From JANRKF01 sp033763575 (GTDB lineage Bacteria > Pseudomonadota > Alphaproteobacteria > Rickettsiales > SXRF01), in assembly GCA_033763575.1 (NCBI GenBank), contig JANRKF010000028.1, forward strand, positions 1 through 39,579: a stretch of 39,579 nucleotides of DNA, in the 5' to 3' direction. Below the pieces are notes generated by a model. The model searched no databases, had not been told where the DNA came from, and was given only the letters and a program-made list of their open reading frames with translations. Below are positions 16,125 through 22,145 of the stretch, one piece after another (position 1 is the stretch's first letter; every line of letters begins with the position of its first letter). A program made the translations under genes and the position numbers.

Positions 16125-16727
16125 CTAATTTTGGGTCAACACACCCTTGGTGCTCGGCACGGCGTCGGCCTTCCTCGGATCGATGGTGATGGCTTCGCGC
16201 AGGCTGCGCGCCAGCCCCTTGAAGCAGCTTTCGACAATATGGTGGTTGTTGATGCCGTAGAGATTTTCGATATGCAGCGTGGTGCCTGCCTGACTGGCGA
16301 AGGCCTGGAACCATTCGCGGAACAGCTCGGTATCCATCTCGCCGAGCTTGGGTTTGCTGAACTCCACCTTCCAGACAAAATAGGGACGCCCCGAAAGGTC
16401 GAGCGCGACGCGGGTCAGCGTTTCATCCATCGGCGAGAGCGCACTGCCAAAGCGGGTGATGCCGGTGCGCTCGCCCAGCGCATCCGCCACCGCTTTGCCG
16501 ATTGCCAGCCCCGTATCCTCGGTGGTGTGGTGGAAATCAATATGCAAATCGCCCTTGGCCTTGACGGTGAGGTCGATCAGGCTATGGCGCGAAAGCTGTT
16601 CGAGCATGTGGTCGAGAAAACCAATGCCGGTCGCGATGTCGTACTGCCCCGTGCCATCGAGATTAACCTCAACGGCGATGCTGGTTTCCTTGGTGTCGCG
16701 GCGAACGCTGGCAATGCGCTGGGTCAT
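16125..16727 (-). CDS. hisB: Imidazoleglycerol-phosphate dehydratase HisB
   Basis: This 200-residue stand-alone dehydratase makes imidazole acetol phosphate. It has VRRDTKETSIAVEVNLDGTG, TGIGFLDHMLEQLSRHS, the metal-binding DFHHTTEDTGLAIG and the second repeat motif NNHHIVESCFKGLAR, which together carry the Mn-binding His/Glu residues. The C-terminal PSTKGVL is usual. It lacks the phosphatase domain found in the fused E. coli HisB. AGGAG lies 9-10 bases upstream of the ATG. It is the first gene of the his operon segment in the window. Confidence 0.96.
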   Translation of the reverse strand: MTQRIASVRRDTKETSIAVEVNLDGTGQYDIATGIGFLDHMLEQLSRHSLIDLTVKAKGDLHIDFHHTTEDTGLAIGKAVADALGERTGITRFGSALSPMDETLTRVALDLSGRPYFVWKVEFSKPKLGEMDTELFREWFQAFASQAGTTLHIENLYGINNHHIVESCFKGLARSLREAITIDPRKADAVPSTKGVLTQN

Positions 16728-16748
16728 GATGGGTGCTCCTGTCGCCCT

Positions 16749-16777
16749 AGCCTAGACGAGGGGCCGCCTTGCGTCAA
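16749..16777 (-). promoter_or_regulatory. Predicted promoter of the hisB operon
   Basis: On the minus strand TTGACG (16777-16772) and TAGGCT (16754-16749) are separated by 17 bases, close to the alphaproteobacterial sigma-70 consensus. Transcription would start near 16742, about 15 bases before the hisB ATG. That leaves no room for a leader peptide or attenuator. It drives hisB, DUF2628, hisH, GNAT, hisA, hisF and hisE. Confidence 0.5.
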
Positions 16778-16797
16778 TCGCGGCGCCCACATGCCTG

Positions 16798-16826
16798 TTT
16801 ACCTTCGCCGCCAATCTCCGTATGCT
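16798..16826 (+). promoter_or_regulatory. Predicted promoter of the HIT gene
   Basis: TTTACC (16798-16803) and TATGCT (16821-16826) are spaced by 17 bases, upstream of the HIT-protein gene that starts at 16857 with a GAGAGGGAG ribosome site. It is divergent from the his promoter, and the two -35 regions are about 20 bases apart. Confidence 0.45.
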
Positions 16827-16856
16827 GCACAGGCATTGCCGAGAGGGAGTTCCGCT

Positions 16857-17210
16857 ATGACCTACGATCCTGCCAACATATTCGCGAAAATCCTGCGTGG
16901 CGAAATCCCGAACGCCACCGTGTATGCGGATGATTTCGCCCTCGCTTTCCACGACATCGCGCCCGCCGCACCCCAGCATATTATTGTCATCCCCAAAGGG
17001 GAATATGTGCATTTCAGCGATTTCATGACCCGCGCGCCCGCCGCGCTGGTGCAGGGGTTTTTCAAAGCCGTCGCCGCCGTCGCCGCACAGGAGAAGCTCG
17101 CGGATTACCGGCTAATCAGCAACAACGGCGCCAGCGCCGGGCAATCGGTGCCGCATTTTCATATGCATCTTCTGGCGGGCAAACCGATGGGCGGTTTATT
17201 GCCCGAGTAA
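16857..17210 (+). CDS. HIT family nucleotide hydrolase (HINT-like)
   Basis: This 117-residue histidine-triad protein begins MTYDPANIFAKILRGEIPNA, and FHDIAPAAPQHIIVIPKGEY is the HINT-type nucleotide-binding segment. SAGQSVPHFHMHLLAG carries the H-x-H-x-H active site. Members hydrolyse purine nucleoside phosphoramidates such as adenosine 5'-monophosphoramidate. I chose the ATG at 16857 because of the GAGAGGGAG ribosome site; the frame stays open upstream to 16131, but that part only shadows hisB. Its 3' end overlaps the convergent maf gene by 15 bp. Confidence 0.93.
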   Translation: MTYDPANIFAKILRGEIPNATVYADDFALAFHDIAPAAPQHIIVIPKGEYVHFSDFMTRAPAALVQGFFKAVAAVAAQEKLADYRLISNNGASAGQSVPHFHMHLLAGKPMGGLLPE

Positions 17211-17759
17211 GCGCGCTGTTTCAAACAGCGGCAGGCCGACCACATTGCTGTGCGAGCCGGAAATAAACGGGATAAACGTCGCCGCTTTGCCCTGAATCGC
17301 GTAGCCGCCCGCCTTGCCGCGCCATTCGTCACTGGCGATATAATCCTCGATTTGCGCGGGCGAAAGCGGGGCGAATTTCACCACCGTCGCCGTGGTTTTG
17401 CTGCGCAGCATGCCCACTGCATCAATCAGGCAGACGCAAGTTAGCACGCGGTGGCGCCGCCCCGATAGCAGCCGCAGGCAGGCGCGCGCCATCGCTTCGT
17501 CCTCGGCCTTGGGCAGGATGCGGCGACCCAGCGCCACCACCGTATCGGCAGCGAGGACGGCCTGACGCGGGTGCTTTGCGGCCACGGTCTGTGCTTTGGC
17601 GGTGGCAATACGCTGCACATAGGCCAGCGGCAATTCCCCCGGCAGCGGCGTTTCATCAATCTCTGCCGGGATAATCGCCGTCGGCGTGATGCCAAGCTGC
17701 GCCAGCAATTGCACCCGGCGCGGCGAGGCGGAAGCGAGGACAAACGCTGAATCTTTCAC
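17196..17759 (-). CDS. maf: Maf-like nucleoside triphosphate pyrophosphatase
   Basis: This 187-residue Maf/YhdE-family enzyme hydrolyses dTTP, UTP or related (modified) nucleotides to monophosphates. It has LASASPRRVQLLAQLGI (the SxSPRR motif), PAEIDETPLPGE, KAQTVAAKHPRQAVLAADTV with the catalytic Asp, and KAGGYAIQGKAATFIPFISG. The length is normal. The start is GTG at 17759, with GGGAG a few bases upstream. It lies 43 bases downstream of infA and is probably transcribed with it. Its stop overlaps the end of the HIT gene. Confidence 0.94.
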   Translation of the reverse strand: MKDSAFVLASASPRRVQLLAQLGITPTAIIPAEIDETPLPGELPLAYVQRIATAKAQTVAAKHPRQAVLAADTVVALGRRILPKAEDEAMARACLRLLSGRRHRVLTCVCLIDAVGMLRSKTTATVVKFAPLSPAQIEDYIASDEWRGKAGGYAIQGKAATFIPFISGSHSNVVGLPLFETARLLGQ

Positions 17760-17802
17760 GGGGAGCTCCCTGCAACAGGTGGCTGGCAGGCTTTACGCGG
17801 GC

Positions 17803-18021
17803 CTATTTCTCGCGGAATTTAATGCGGCCCTTGGAAAGGTCGTAGGGCGTCATTTCGACGATTACCTTATCGCCTGCGAGCACGCGGATGCGGTTCTTGC
17901 GCATCGAGCCGGAGGCGTGCGCAAGCACTTCGTGGCCGTTTTCGAGCTTCACCTTAAACATGGTGTTGGGCAAAACTTCGGCAACGATGCCTTTAAATTC
18001 GAGGAGTTCTTCTTTGGTCAT
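17803..18021 (-). CDS. infA: Translation initiation factor IF-1
   Basis: This 72-residue OB-fold protein binds the ribosomal A site during initiation. KEELLEFKGIVAEVLPNTMF, then KVKLENGHEVLAHASGSMRK, then NRIRVLAGDKVIVEMTPYDL and KGRIKFREK is a full-length IF-1. I chose the ATG at 18021 by family alignment; the frame continues upstream to 18261 but shows no conservation. No Shine-Dalgarno is seen in the 8 bases between the predicted -10 element and the start, so the mRNA may be leaderless. Only 7 bases separate it from the stop of an integrase fragment. Confidence 0.97.
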   Translation of the reverse strand: MTKEELLEFKGIVAEVLPNTMFKVKLENGHEVLAHASGSMRKNRIRVLAGDKVIVEMTPYDLSKGRIKFREK

Positions 18022-18027
18022 GGCGGG

Positions 18028-18055
18028 CTTATAGCATGAAATCTGCGCGATGCAA
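18028..18055 (-). promoter_or_regulatory. Predicted infA promoter, giving a near-leaderless mRNA
   Basis: On the minus strand TTGCAT (18055-18050) and TATAAG (18033-18028) are spaced by 16 bases. Transcription would begin at about 18021-18022, at or next to the infA ATG. It lies inside the 3' end of the integrase fragment, so the foreign DNA joins native sequence just upstream of the -35 element. Confidence 0.5.
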
Positions 18056-18328
18056 GGGGTTGATAAAGGGGCCGGAGAAGGCGGTGTCCCACCATGCGAG
18101 GTATGCGCCGACATCCAGCGAGCGTTTCTGATTGCGGTTTTGCTGGTGTGCGAGGTAGCGGGCGATGAGGTCGCCCACGGTGTATTTTTTGGCGGCAGTG
18201 TTTTTGAAGTAGCGGCCTTCACGGATGGCGGATTCGGTCTGCGCCGCCCAGTTTTTAGCATCCGTCTTGCGCTCGAATGTGGCCGACTGAGAGGGAAACC
18301 CGCGAATACGAATCTTCACTCCGGTCAA
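18029..18328 (-). pseudogene. Tyrosine recombinase (phage integrase) fragment, N-terminal part only
   Basis: A 99-residue frame starts at TTG 18328 (GAGGAC 8 bases upstream). VKIRIRGFPSQSATFERKTD followed by AKNWAAQTESAIREGRYF and KKYTVGDLIARYLAHQ is the arm-binding and start of the SAM-like core-binding domain of alphaproteobacterial phage and island integrases. The catalytic domain (R..H-x-x-R..H..Y) is absent. The last residues (PFINPLHRADFML) coincide with the infA promoter region, so the real break lies at about 18055-18090. It is a deleted integrase that marks the left edge of the accessory region. Confidence 0.7.
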
Positions 18329-18340
18329 GAAGTTTTGTCC

Positions 18341-18526
18341 TCAGGCGTTGTCCTCGTTTCGATGGTTGCCATGCGTTTCACGGTTTTTGATTTTCTCTAC
18401 AATCAACTGACCGCCATAAGCACCAGCAAACGCACCAGAAAGTGAGGTAAAGAATGTAGTGTTAGCAAAATCCCAAGATAATTTTGCGGGGATGGCAATA
18501 GCAGCTATCAATTGATCCATGCACAT
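18341..18526 (-). CDS. Small hydrophobic protein, 61 aa, probably a fragment
   Basis: The frame reads MCMDQLIAAIAIPAKLSWDF, then ANTTFFTSLSGAFAGAYGGQ, then a charged tail (LIVEKIKNRETHGNHRNEDN). FANTTFFTSLSGAFAGAYGGQLI resembles the N-terminal membrane anchor of longer hypothetical proteins found near integrases in alphaproteobacterial genomes. Those continue with a soluble domain that is missing here. GGATGA precedes the ATG at 18526 by a few bases. It lies 12 bases upstream of the integrase fragment on the same strand. Function unknown, and it may be a decayed gene. Confidence 0.45.
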   Translation of the reverse strand: MCMDQLIAAIAIPAKLSWDFANTTFFTSLSGAFAGAYGGQLIVEKIKNRETHGNHRNEDNA

Positions 18527-18668
18527 ACATTCATCCGTTTATCGCCACCTGTTGTCCCGAACTGTCCCAGAAGTGTCCCACGGAGCATTTTTGAGGGGAT
18601 GGCGGAGGAGTAAGCCCCAGCCGTTGGAGTGTATCGAATATAGCGTTTCCGCGCCTTTTGAAACGCAA

Positions 18669-18686
18669 AACAACTAAACAGTTGTT
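18669..18686. promoter_or_regulatory. Perfect 7-bp inverted repeat upstream of the Pycsar genes
   Basis: AACAACT-aaac-AGTTGTT is a perfect dyad with a 4-base loop, in an otherwise empty 275-base stretch (18527-18801) between the small hydrophobic gene and pycTIR. It lies about 50 bases upstream of the predicted pycTIR -35 element. It could be an operator, a weak transcription stop or part of an attachment site. No T-run follows on either strand, so a terminator is unlikely. Confidence 0.35.
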
Positions 18687-18737
18687 ACTTTGAGAGCGTC
18701 GATACTACCGCTCTGTTAGCTAAATGGTGACCTGACA

Positions 18738-18766
18738 TTGTAATTTGCCAGATAACACTCTATTTA
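18738..18766 (+). promoter_or_regulatory. Predicted promoter of the Pycsar operon
   Basis: TTGTAA (18738-18743) and TATTTA (18761-18766) are spaced by 17 bases in an AT-rich segment. AGAGG (18791-18795) lies 6 bases before the ATG at 18802 as ribosome site. This is a plausible constitutive sigma-70 promoter for pycTIR and pycC. Confidence 0.4.
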
Positions 18767-18801
18767 TGAGCCAATAAAATTAATAAAACAAGAGGCTTGG
18801 C

Positions 18802-19710
18802 ATGAAAGGAAGATTCGAGGGAGAGGATGGACTGCGTCGTCTTGTTACGGCACTTAAATCACAAAAGGTCTGTGTTGGGGATGATGATATCGCAGCTAAG
18901 TTTGCATCTGTGGCTGAACTACATGAAGTGACTGCTGGAACAGAAATTATTACGCAAGGTGCGCACGATAATGATGCCTATTTCATTCTAGCGGGTTCAT
19001 TCGCCATCATCGTCGAAGGTCACGAGGTAGCCACCCGGTCCGCTAATGACTGCGTTGGTGAAATGGCAGCAATCGATCCATCGCTGCCCCGATCGGCTAC
19101 TGTAGTCGCTAAGGAAACGTCCGTGGTGGCAAAGGTAAGCGAACCGGACTTTATCCGCACGGCCGATGCTTGTCCCAAAATGTGGCGGGCGCTTTCGCAG
19201 GAATTGGCAAAGCGCCTCAATCAGCGCAAAGAGCTGCTCCTTCGTCCGAACGAGAAACCGCGTTTGTTTATTATCTCCTCTAAAGAGGCGCTTGCTGTCG
19301 CACGCGATATCCAACAAATTTTGCAGCATGATGCACTAGTCCAGGTGTGGACTGATGGCGTGTTCTTCGCTTCAGGCTATGCGCTCGAAGCGCTTGAAGC
19401 GGCTGTCGCCGATTCTGACTTCGCCATTGCTATTGCGCAGCCCGACGACAAGACGACCAGCCGTGGCACCGAAAATCCCACCGCCCGCGATAATGTGATC
19501 TTTGAGCTTGGTCTTTTCATGGGAAAACTGGGCCGTCGTCGTACCATTCTTTTCCAGCCAGAAGGCCAGCCACTTAAATTACCCTCAGACCTGCAGGGCC
19601 TAACAGCCATCGCCTACAAGACCGGCGCGGTAAAAGATATGCCCACATTGCTCGGCGGCCCCTGTACCGATGTGCGCAAATTGATTCAAGAACTTGGGGT
19701 TCGGAAATAG
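18802..19710 (+). CDS. pycTIR: Pycsar effector: cyclic-nucleotide-binding domain fused to TIR domain (PycTIR)
   Basis: This 302-residue protein has two domains. Residues 35-120 form a cNMP-binding fold (EVTAGTEIITQGAHDNDAYF then ILAGSFAIIVEGHEV), with the phosphate-binding cassette VGEMAAIDPSLPRSATV. Residues 153-275 are a TIR-like domain of the predicted nucleotide-binding/CAP12 type, from RLFIISSKEALAVARDIQ through WTDGVFFASGYALEALE to ARDNVIFELGLFMGKLGRRR. Glu235 is the expected catalytic residue for NAD+ hydrolysis. In known Pycsar systems the cUMP or cCMP made on infection activates the effector, which depletes NAD+ and stops phage growth. The stop lies 1 base before the cyclase start, so the two genes form a unit. 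Confidence 0.85.
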   Translation: MKGRFEGEDGLRRLVTALKSQKVCVGDDDIAAKFASVAELHEVTAGTEIITQGAHDNDAYFILAGSFAIIVEGHEVATRSANDCVGEMAAIDPSLPRSATVVAKETSVVAKVSEPDFIRTADACPKMWRALSQELAKRLNQRKELLLRPNEKPRLFIISSKEALAVARDIQQILQHDALVQVWTDGVFFASGYALEALEAAVADSDFAIAIAQPDDKTTSRGTENPTARDNVIFELGLFMGKLGRRRTILFQPEGQPLKLPSDLQGLTAIAYKTGAVKDMPTLLGGPCTDVRKLIQELGVRK

Positions 19711-19711
19711 C

Positions 19712-20404
19712 ATGGCGCTCAAAGACGATCTTGAAACAAAATCACGGAGTATTTTTTCTAGCCGCTGGACCAAGCGCGATGGATATGTAATTCCCACTGA
19801 TAACAGCGTGGGTCTTGGCAATGAAGGTGTCGAAATCGAGGCAACTGTGCTATACGCTGATCTTTCAAATTCCACCATACTTGTTGATGGGTATTCGGCC
19901 GATTTTGCAGCAGAAGTTTATAAAAGCTATTTGCACAATGCCGCTAAAATCATACGTTCGGAAAACGGTGAGATTACTGCATACGACGGTGATCGGATCA
20001 TGGCAGTATTCATAGGAGATTCTAAGAATAGTGCAGCAGTCCGCGCTGCAATGAAAATTAATTGGGCTGTATTGAACATCATTAATCCGGCTCTAGCTAA
20101 CACTTACGGAGTGGACAAATACAACGTCAAGCAAGTGGTCGGCATTGATACCAGTAAATTGCTGGTTGCCAAAACCGGCATTCGTGGCGCGAACGATTTA
20201 GTATGGGTAGGGCGTGCTGCGAACTATGCGGCGAAATTATCTGCCGAAAAAAGTTATCCTACCTTCATCACCGAGGCTGTTTACAATCGACTTTCTACTG
20301 AAACCAAATTTTCGAATAACGTGAATATGTGGAACCAGCTTCGTTGGACTACGATGAACAATATGACGATATATGGTTCAACCTATTGGTGGAGCTTCAG
20401 CTAA
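19712..20404 (+). CDS. pycC: Pycsar pyrimidine nucleotide cyclase (PycC)
   Basis: This 230-residue class III-type nucleotide cyclase consists of one catalytic domain. EATVLYADLSNSTILVDGYS carries the first metal-binding Asp (Asp50), AYDGDRIMAVFIG the second (Asp94), and KQVVGIDTSKLLVAKTGIRG with WVGRAANYAAKLS the transition-state region. Stand-alone short cyclases of this kind beside a cNMP-binding TIR or TM effector are the PycC enzymes of Pycsar, which make cUMP or cCMP. A purine product cannot be excluded by eye. The ATG at 19712 follows the effector stop by 1 base; a frame start at 19694 would overlap it. Its TAA overlaps the stop of a convergent small gene. Confidence 0.85.
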   Translation: MALKDDLETKSRSIFSSRWTKRDGYVIPTDNSVGLGNEGVEIEATVLYADLSNSTILVDGYSADFAAEVYKSYLHNAAKIIRSENGEITAYDGDRIMAVFIGDSKNSAAVRAAMKINWAVLNIINPALANTYGVDKYNVKQVVGIDTSKLLVAKTGIRGANDLVWVGRAANYAAKLSAEKSYPTFITEAVYNRLSTETKFSNNVNMWNQLRWTTMNNMTIYGSTYWWSFS

Positions 20405-20622
20405 ACGTCAGTAAATGGCACTTTAGCATTCGAAAAATACCACGCAGTGACGATTGACACTAAAATGGTAAGTACCCCCATCCAACCTAAAGGCAGACCG
20501 AAGAAGACAAGCCAGCCGCCGATTGTAGTGGGGAACCACACGCACATAACGACCAGCCATTCGATAAACTCTTTCCAGCGCACTGGCGGCGTCCTGTCCG
20601 CCCCATATACCTTATAGCCCAT
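20401..20622 (-). CDS. Small two-span membrane protein beside Pycsar
   Basis: This 73-residue protein begins MGYKVYGADRTPPVRWKEFI, followed by two hydrophobic spans (about 23-43, WLVVMCVWFPTTIGGWLVFF, and 46-64, GWMGVLTILVSIVTAWYF). I do not recognise the family. Its ATG overlaps the end of the XRE regulator gene by 11 bp, so it is co-translated with it, and its TAG overlaps the TAA of pycC tail to tail. It could be a phage-type membrane protein, a toxin-like partner of the regulator, or an accessory of the defence locus. Nothing in the sequence decides between these. Confidence 0.6.
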   Translation of the reverse strand: MGYKVYGADRTPPVRWKEFIEWLVVMCVWFPTTIGGWLVFFGLPLGWMGVLTILVSIVTAWYFSNAKVPFTDV

Positions 20623-20989
20623 CGCGGCTTCCTTTCGCTATTTCGCGTAACAAAGCGGCAAAGGTCTGCCTCACTTTCGCAGAAGGGATATCGCAATAAT
20701 CCTGAATCATGTTGATGCCCTGCACCGATATATTATCAGGTTCGGTTGGCTTCTCTTTGGAGCCATAGCCTTCATAAAAGAAGGCTGGAACGACACCCAG
20801 TGCCATAGCTACATCATAAAGCCGATGTGCATTGATGCTGTTGGTGCCGCGTTCGTATTTTTGAATTTGCTGAAACGTCACACCGATCTGTTTGCCAAGA
20901 CCATCTTGACTAAGACCAGCCATCTTTCGGCGTAGCCGTAGCCGCGTGCCAATATGAATATCTATGGGGTGTGGCGGACGAGAAATCAT
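20612..20989 (-). CDS. XRE family transcriptional regulator
   Basis: This 125-residue protein has an HTH_3 domain: GTRLRLRRKMAGLSQDGLGK then QIGVTFQQIQKYERGTNSIN then AHRLYDVAMALGV. The AFFYEGYGS stretch after the HTH is typical of alphaproteobacterial XRE regulators that bind as dimers. The remaining 50 residues are a helical C-terminal part (RQTFAALLREIAKGS). It is transcribed away from a second XRE gene at 21116. The 126 bases between them hold two tandem operator-like repeats, a cI/cro-like arrangement. It may regulate itself, the small membrane protein and the divergent gene. Confidence 0.85.
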   Translation of the reverse strand: MISRPPHPIDIHIGTRLRLRRKMAGLSQDGLGKQIGVTFQQIQKYERGTNSINAHRLYDVAMALGVVPAFFYEGYGSKEKPTEPDNISVQGINMIQDYCDIPSAKVRQTFAALLREIAKGSRDGL

Positions 20990-21021
20990 TGAGTCCCGTT
21001 AAAAATCATTATTTGGATTAT

Positions 21022-21056
21022 AAAATAAGTGACTCACTGTAAAAATAAGTGAGTCA
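21022..21056. promoter_or_regulatory. Tandem operator-like repeats between divergent XRE genes
   Basis: AAAATAAGTGACTCA (21022-21036) and AAAATAAGTGAGTCA (21042-21056) are 15-bp direct repeats differing at one base, with starts 20 bp apart (about two helical turns). Each contains a near-palindromic TGA(C/G)TCA core. They lie in the intergenic region of the two divergent XRE genes and are the likely operators of one or both proteins. Confidence 0.55.
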
Positions 21057-21115
21057 AAGAGCAACGCAATTTTCCGACTGTTAGCTTGGCTTCCCTAACA
21101 ATTCGGGAGAATGCC

Positions 21116-21388
21116 ATGGGAAAAAAACCTAAACCAAAGATAACGACCAACACATGCGGCCCACGCATCAAGTTGGCGCGCATCGAAAAAGGTATGAACC
21201 AACTCGAACTGGCGACCGCTTTGATTGAAGATTATGGTTTGCGGGTCGATCAGAATAGCATTTCACTTCTGGAGAAGAAGCTGAGGTTTCTAAAAGACTA
21301 TGAACTCATCGCTTTGGCCGATCTATTGGATAAAAGCCCAATGTGGTTTCTCTACGGCGACAAAGTGCCAACAAAATACAAGAATTAA
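21116..21388 (+). CDS. XRE-like helix-turn-helix protein, 90 aa
   Basis: This short HTH protein begins MGKKPKPKITTNTCGPRIKL, with ARIEKGMNQLELATALIEDY, QNSISLLEKKLRFLKDYELI and DLLDKSPMWFLYGD forming a complete XRE domain that ends with the usual P.WFLYG. The 8 N-terminal residues are basic. I chose the ATG at 21116 because GGGAGA lies 5 bases upstream; an in-frame codon at 21086 lies in the operator side. It is divergent from the XRE gene at 20989 and could be a Cro-like partner. It lies 103 bases upstream of the two-component system but is probably separate from it. Confidence 0.8.
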   Translation: MGKKPKPKITTNTCGPRIKLARIEKGMNQLELATALIEDYGLRVDQNSISLLEKKLRFLKDYELIALADLLDKSPMWFLYGDKVPTKYKN

Positions 21389-21491
21389 GCGCTTGAGATT
21401 AAAAGCTATGTATGGATACTCAGCAGGCAGCGCCGACAAAGAAAAATCGTGGGCATGAGGTTGCATCATATGCCGTAGGGAGGCTCCAATT

Positions 21492-22145
21492 ATGCGCATT
21501 TTGCTCATAGAAGATAATGCTATGCTTGCTGATGCGATCAAGACTGGCCTTGAGCAGGTGCAATATACCGTAGAATGGGTAGAAGACGGTGAAAGTGGTT
21601 TAGCAGCGTGTGAAGCCAATGAATTTAATATGATCATATTAGATATCATGCTGCCCCGGCTTTCCGGTTTGGAACTTTTGAAAAAATTACGAGATTCGAA
21701 AAACGCAACGCCGGTATTGATTTTAACGGCACGCGATGCACCCTCTCAAAAAGTTGAAGGTCTAGATCTCGGTGCAGACGATTACATGATCAAGCCCTTC
21801 GATATAGATGAGTTGCGAGCGCGTGTACGCGCCTTGATTCGCCGTAATCATGGTCGGAGTAATCCACTATTGGTATGGGAAGATATCGAACTCAACCCCG
21901 CCAGCCGCACGGTCAAAAGAAATGGCGAATTAGTGGCGTTGACTGCACAGGAATTAAAAGTGCTGATTTTGATGATGGAAGCGACCGGCAGGGTAATTAG
22001 TAAAAACCAACTGGAGGAATCGATTTACGGTTGGGAAAGCGAAGTGGGAAGCAATACCGTCGAAGCCGTTATTTATAAACTGCGCAAGAAACTGGGGCGG
22101 GATATGATTAAAACCGTGCGCGGCATCGGCTATATTGTGCCATGA
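21492..22145 (+). CDS. OmpR-family response regulator (QseB/PmrA/CzcR-like)
   Basis: This 217-residue protein has a receiver domain with acidic ED (7-8), phospho-acceptor Asp51 in MIILDIMLPRLSGLELL, Thr79 in LILTARD and Lys101 in YMIKPFD. The C-terminal winged helix (about 125-217) ends SNTVEAVIYKLRKKLGRDMI followed by KTVRGIGYIV, the usual OmpR/PhoB type. GGAGG lies about 8 bases before the ATG. It overlaps the kinase gene by 4 bp (ATGA). It probably controls the efflux, porin and methyltransferase genes downstream, since three promoters there share one direct-repeat box. Confidence 0.93.
   Translation: MRILLIEDNAMLADAIKTGLEQVQYTVEWVEDGESGLAACEANEFNMIILDIMLPRLSGLELLKKLRDSKNATPVLILTARDAPSQKVEGLDLGADDYMIKPFDIDELRARVRALIRRNHGRSNPLLVWEDIELNPASRTVKRNGELVALTAQELKVLILMMEATGRVISKNQLEESIYGWESEVGSNTVEAVIYKLRKKLGRDMIKTVRGIGYIVP

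Noticed and set aside
16728..16748. Histidine attenuator or leader peptide before hisB
   Set aside because: The predicted transcript leader is only about 15 bases and holds no His codon run.
16131..16856. N-terminal extension of the HIT protein by about 240 residues
   Set aside because: This part is antisense to hisB and unlike any HIT protein. The ATG at 16857 with a strong ribosome site gives the normal length.
18527..18801. tRNA gene or attachment-site core next to the integrase fragment
   Set aside because: I found no cloverleaf or CCA-type end, and the second att copy is outside the window, so no site can be named. Only the small dyad at 18669 and a promoter are seen.
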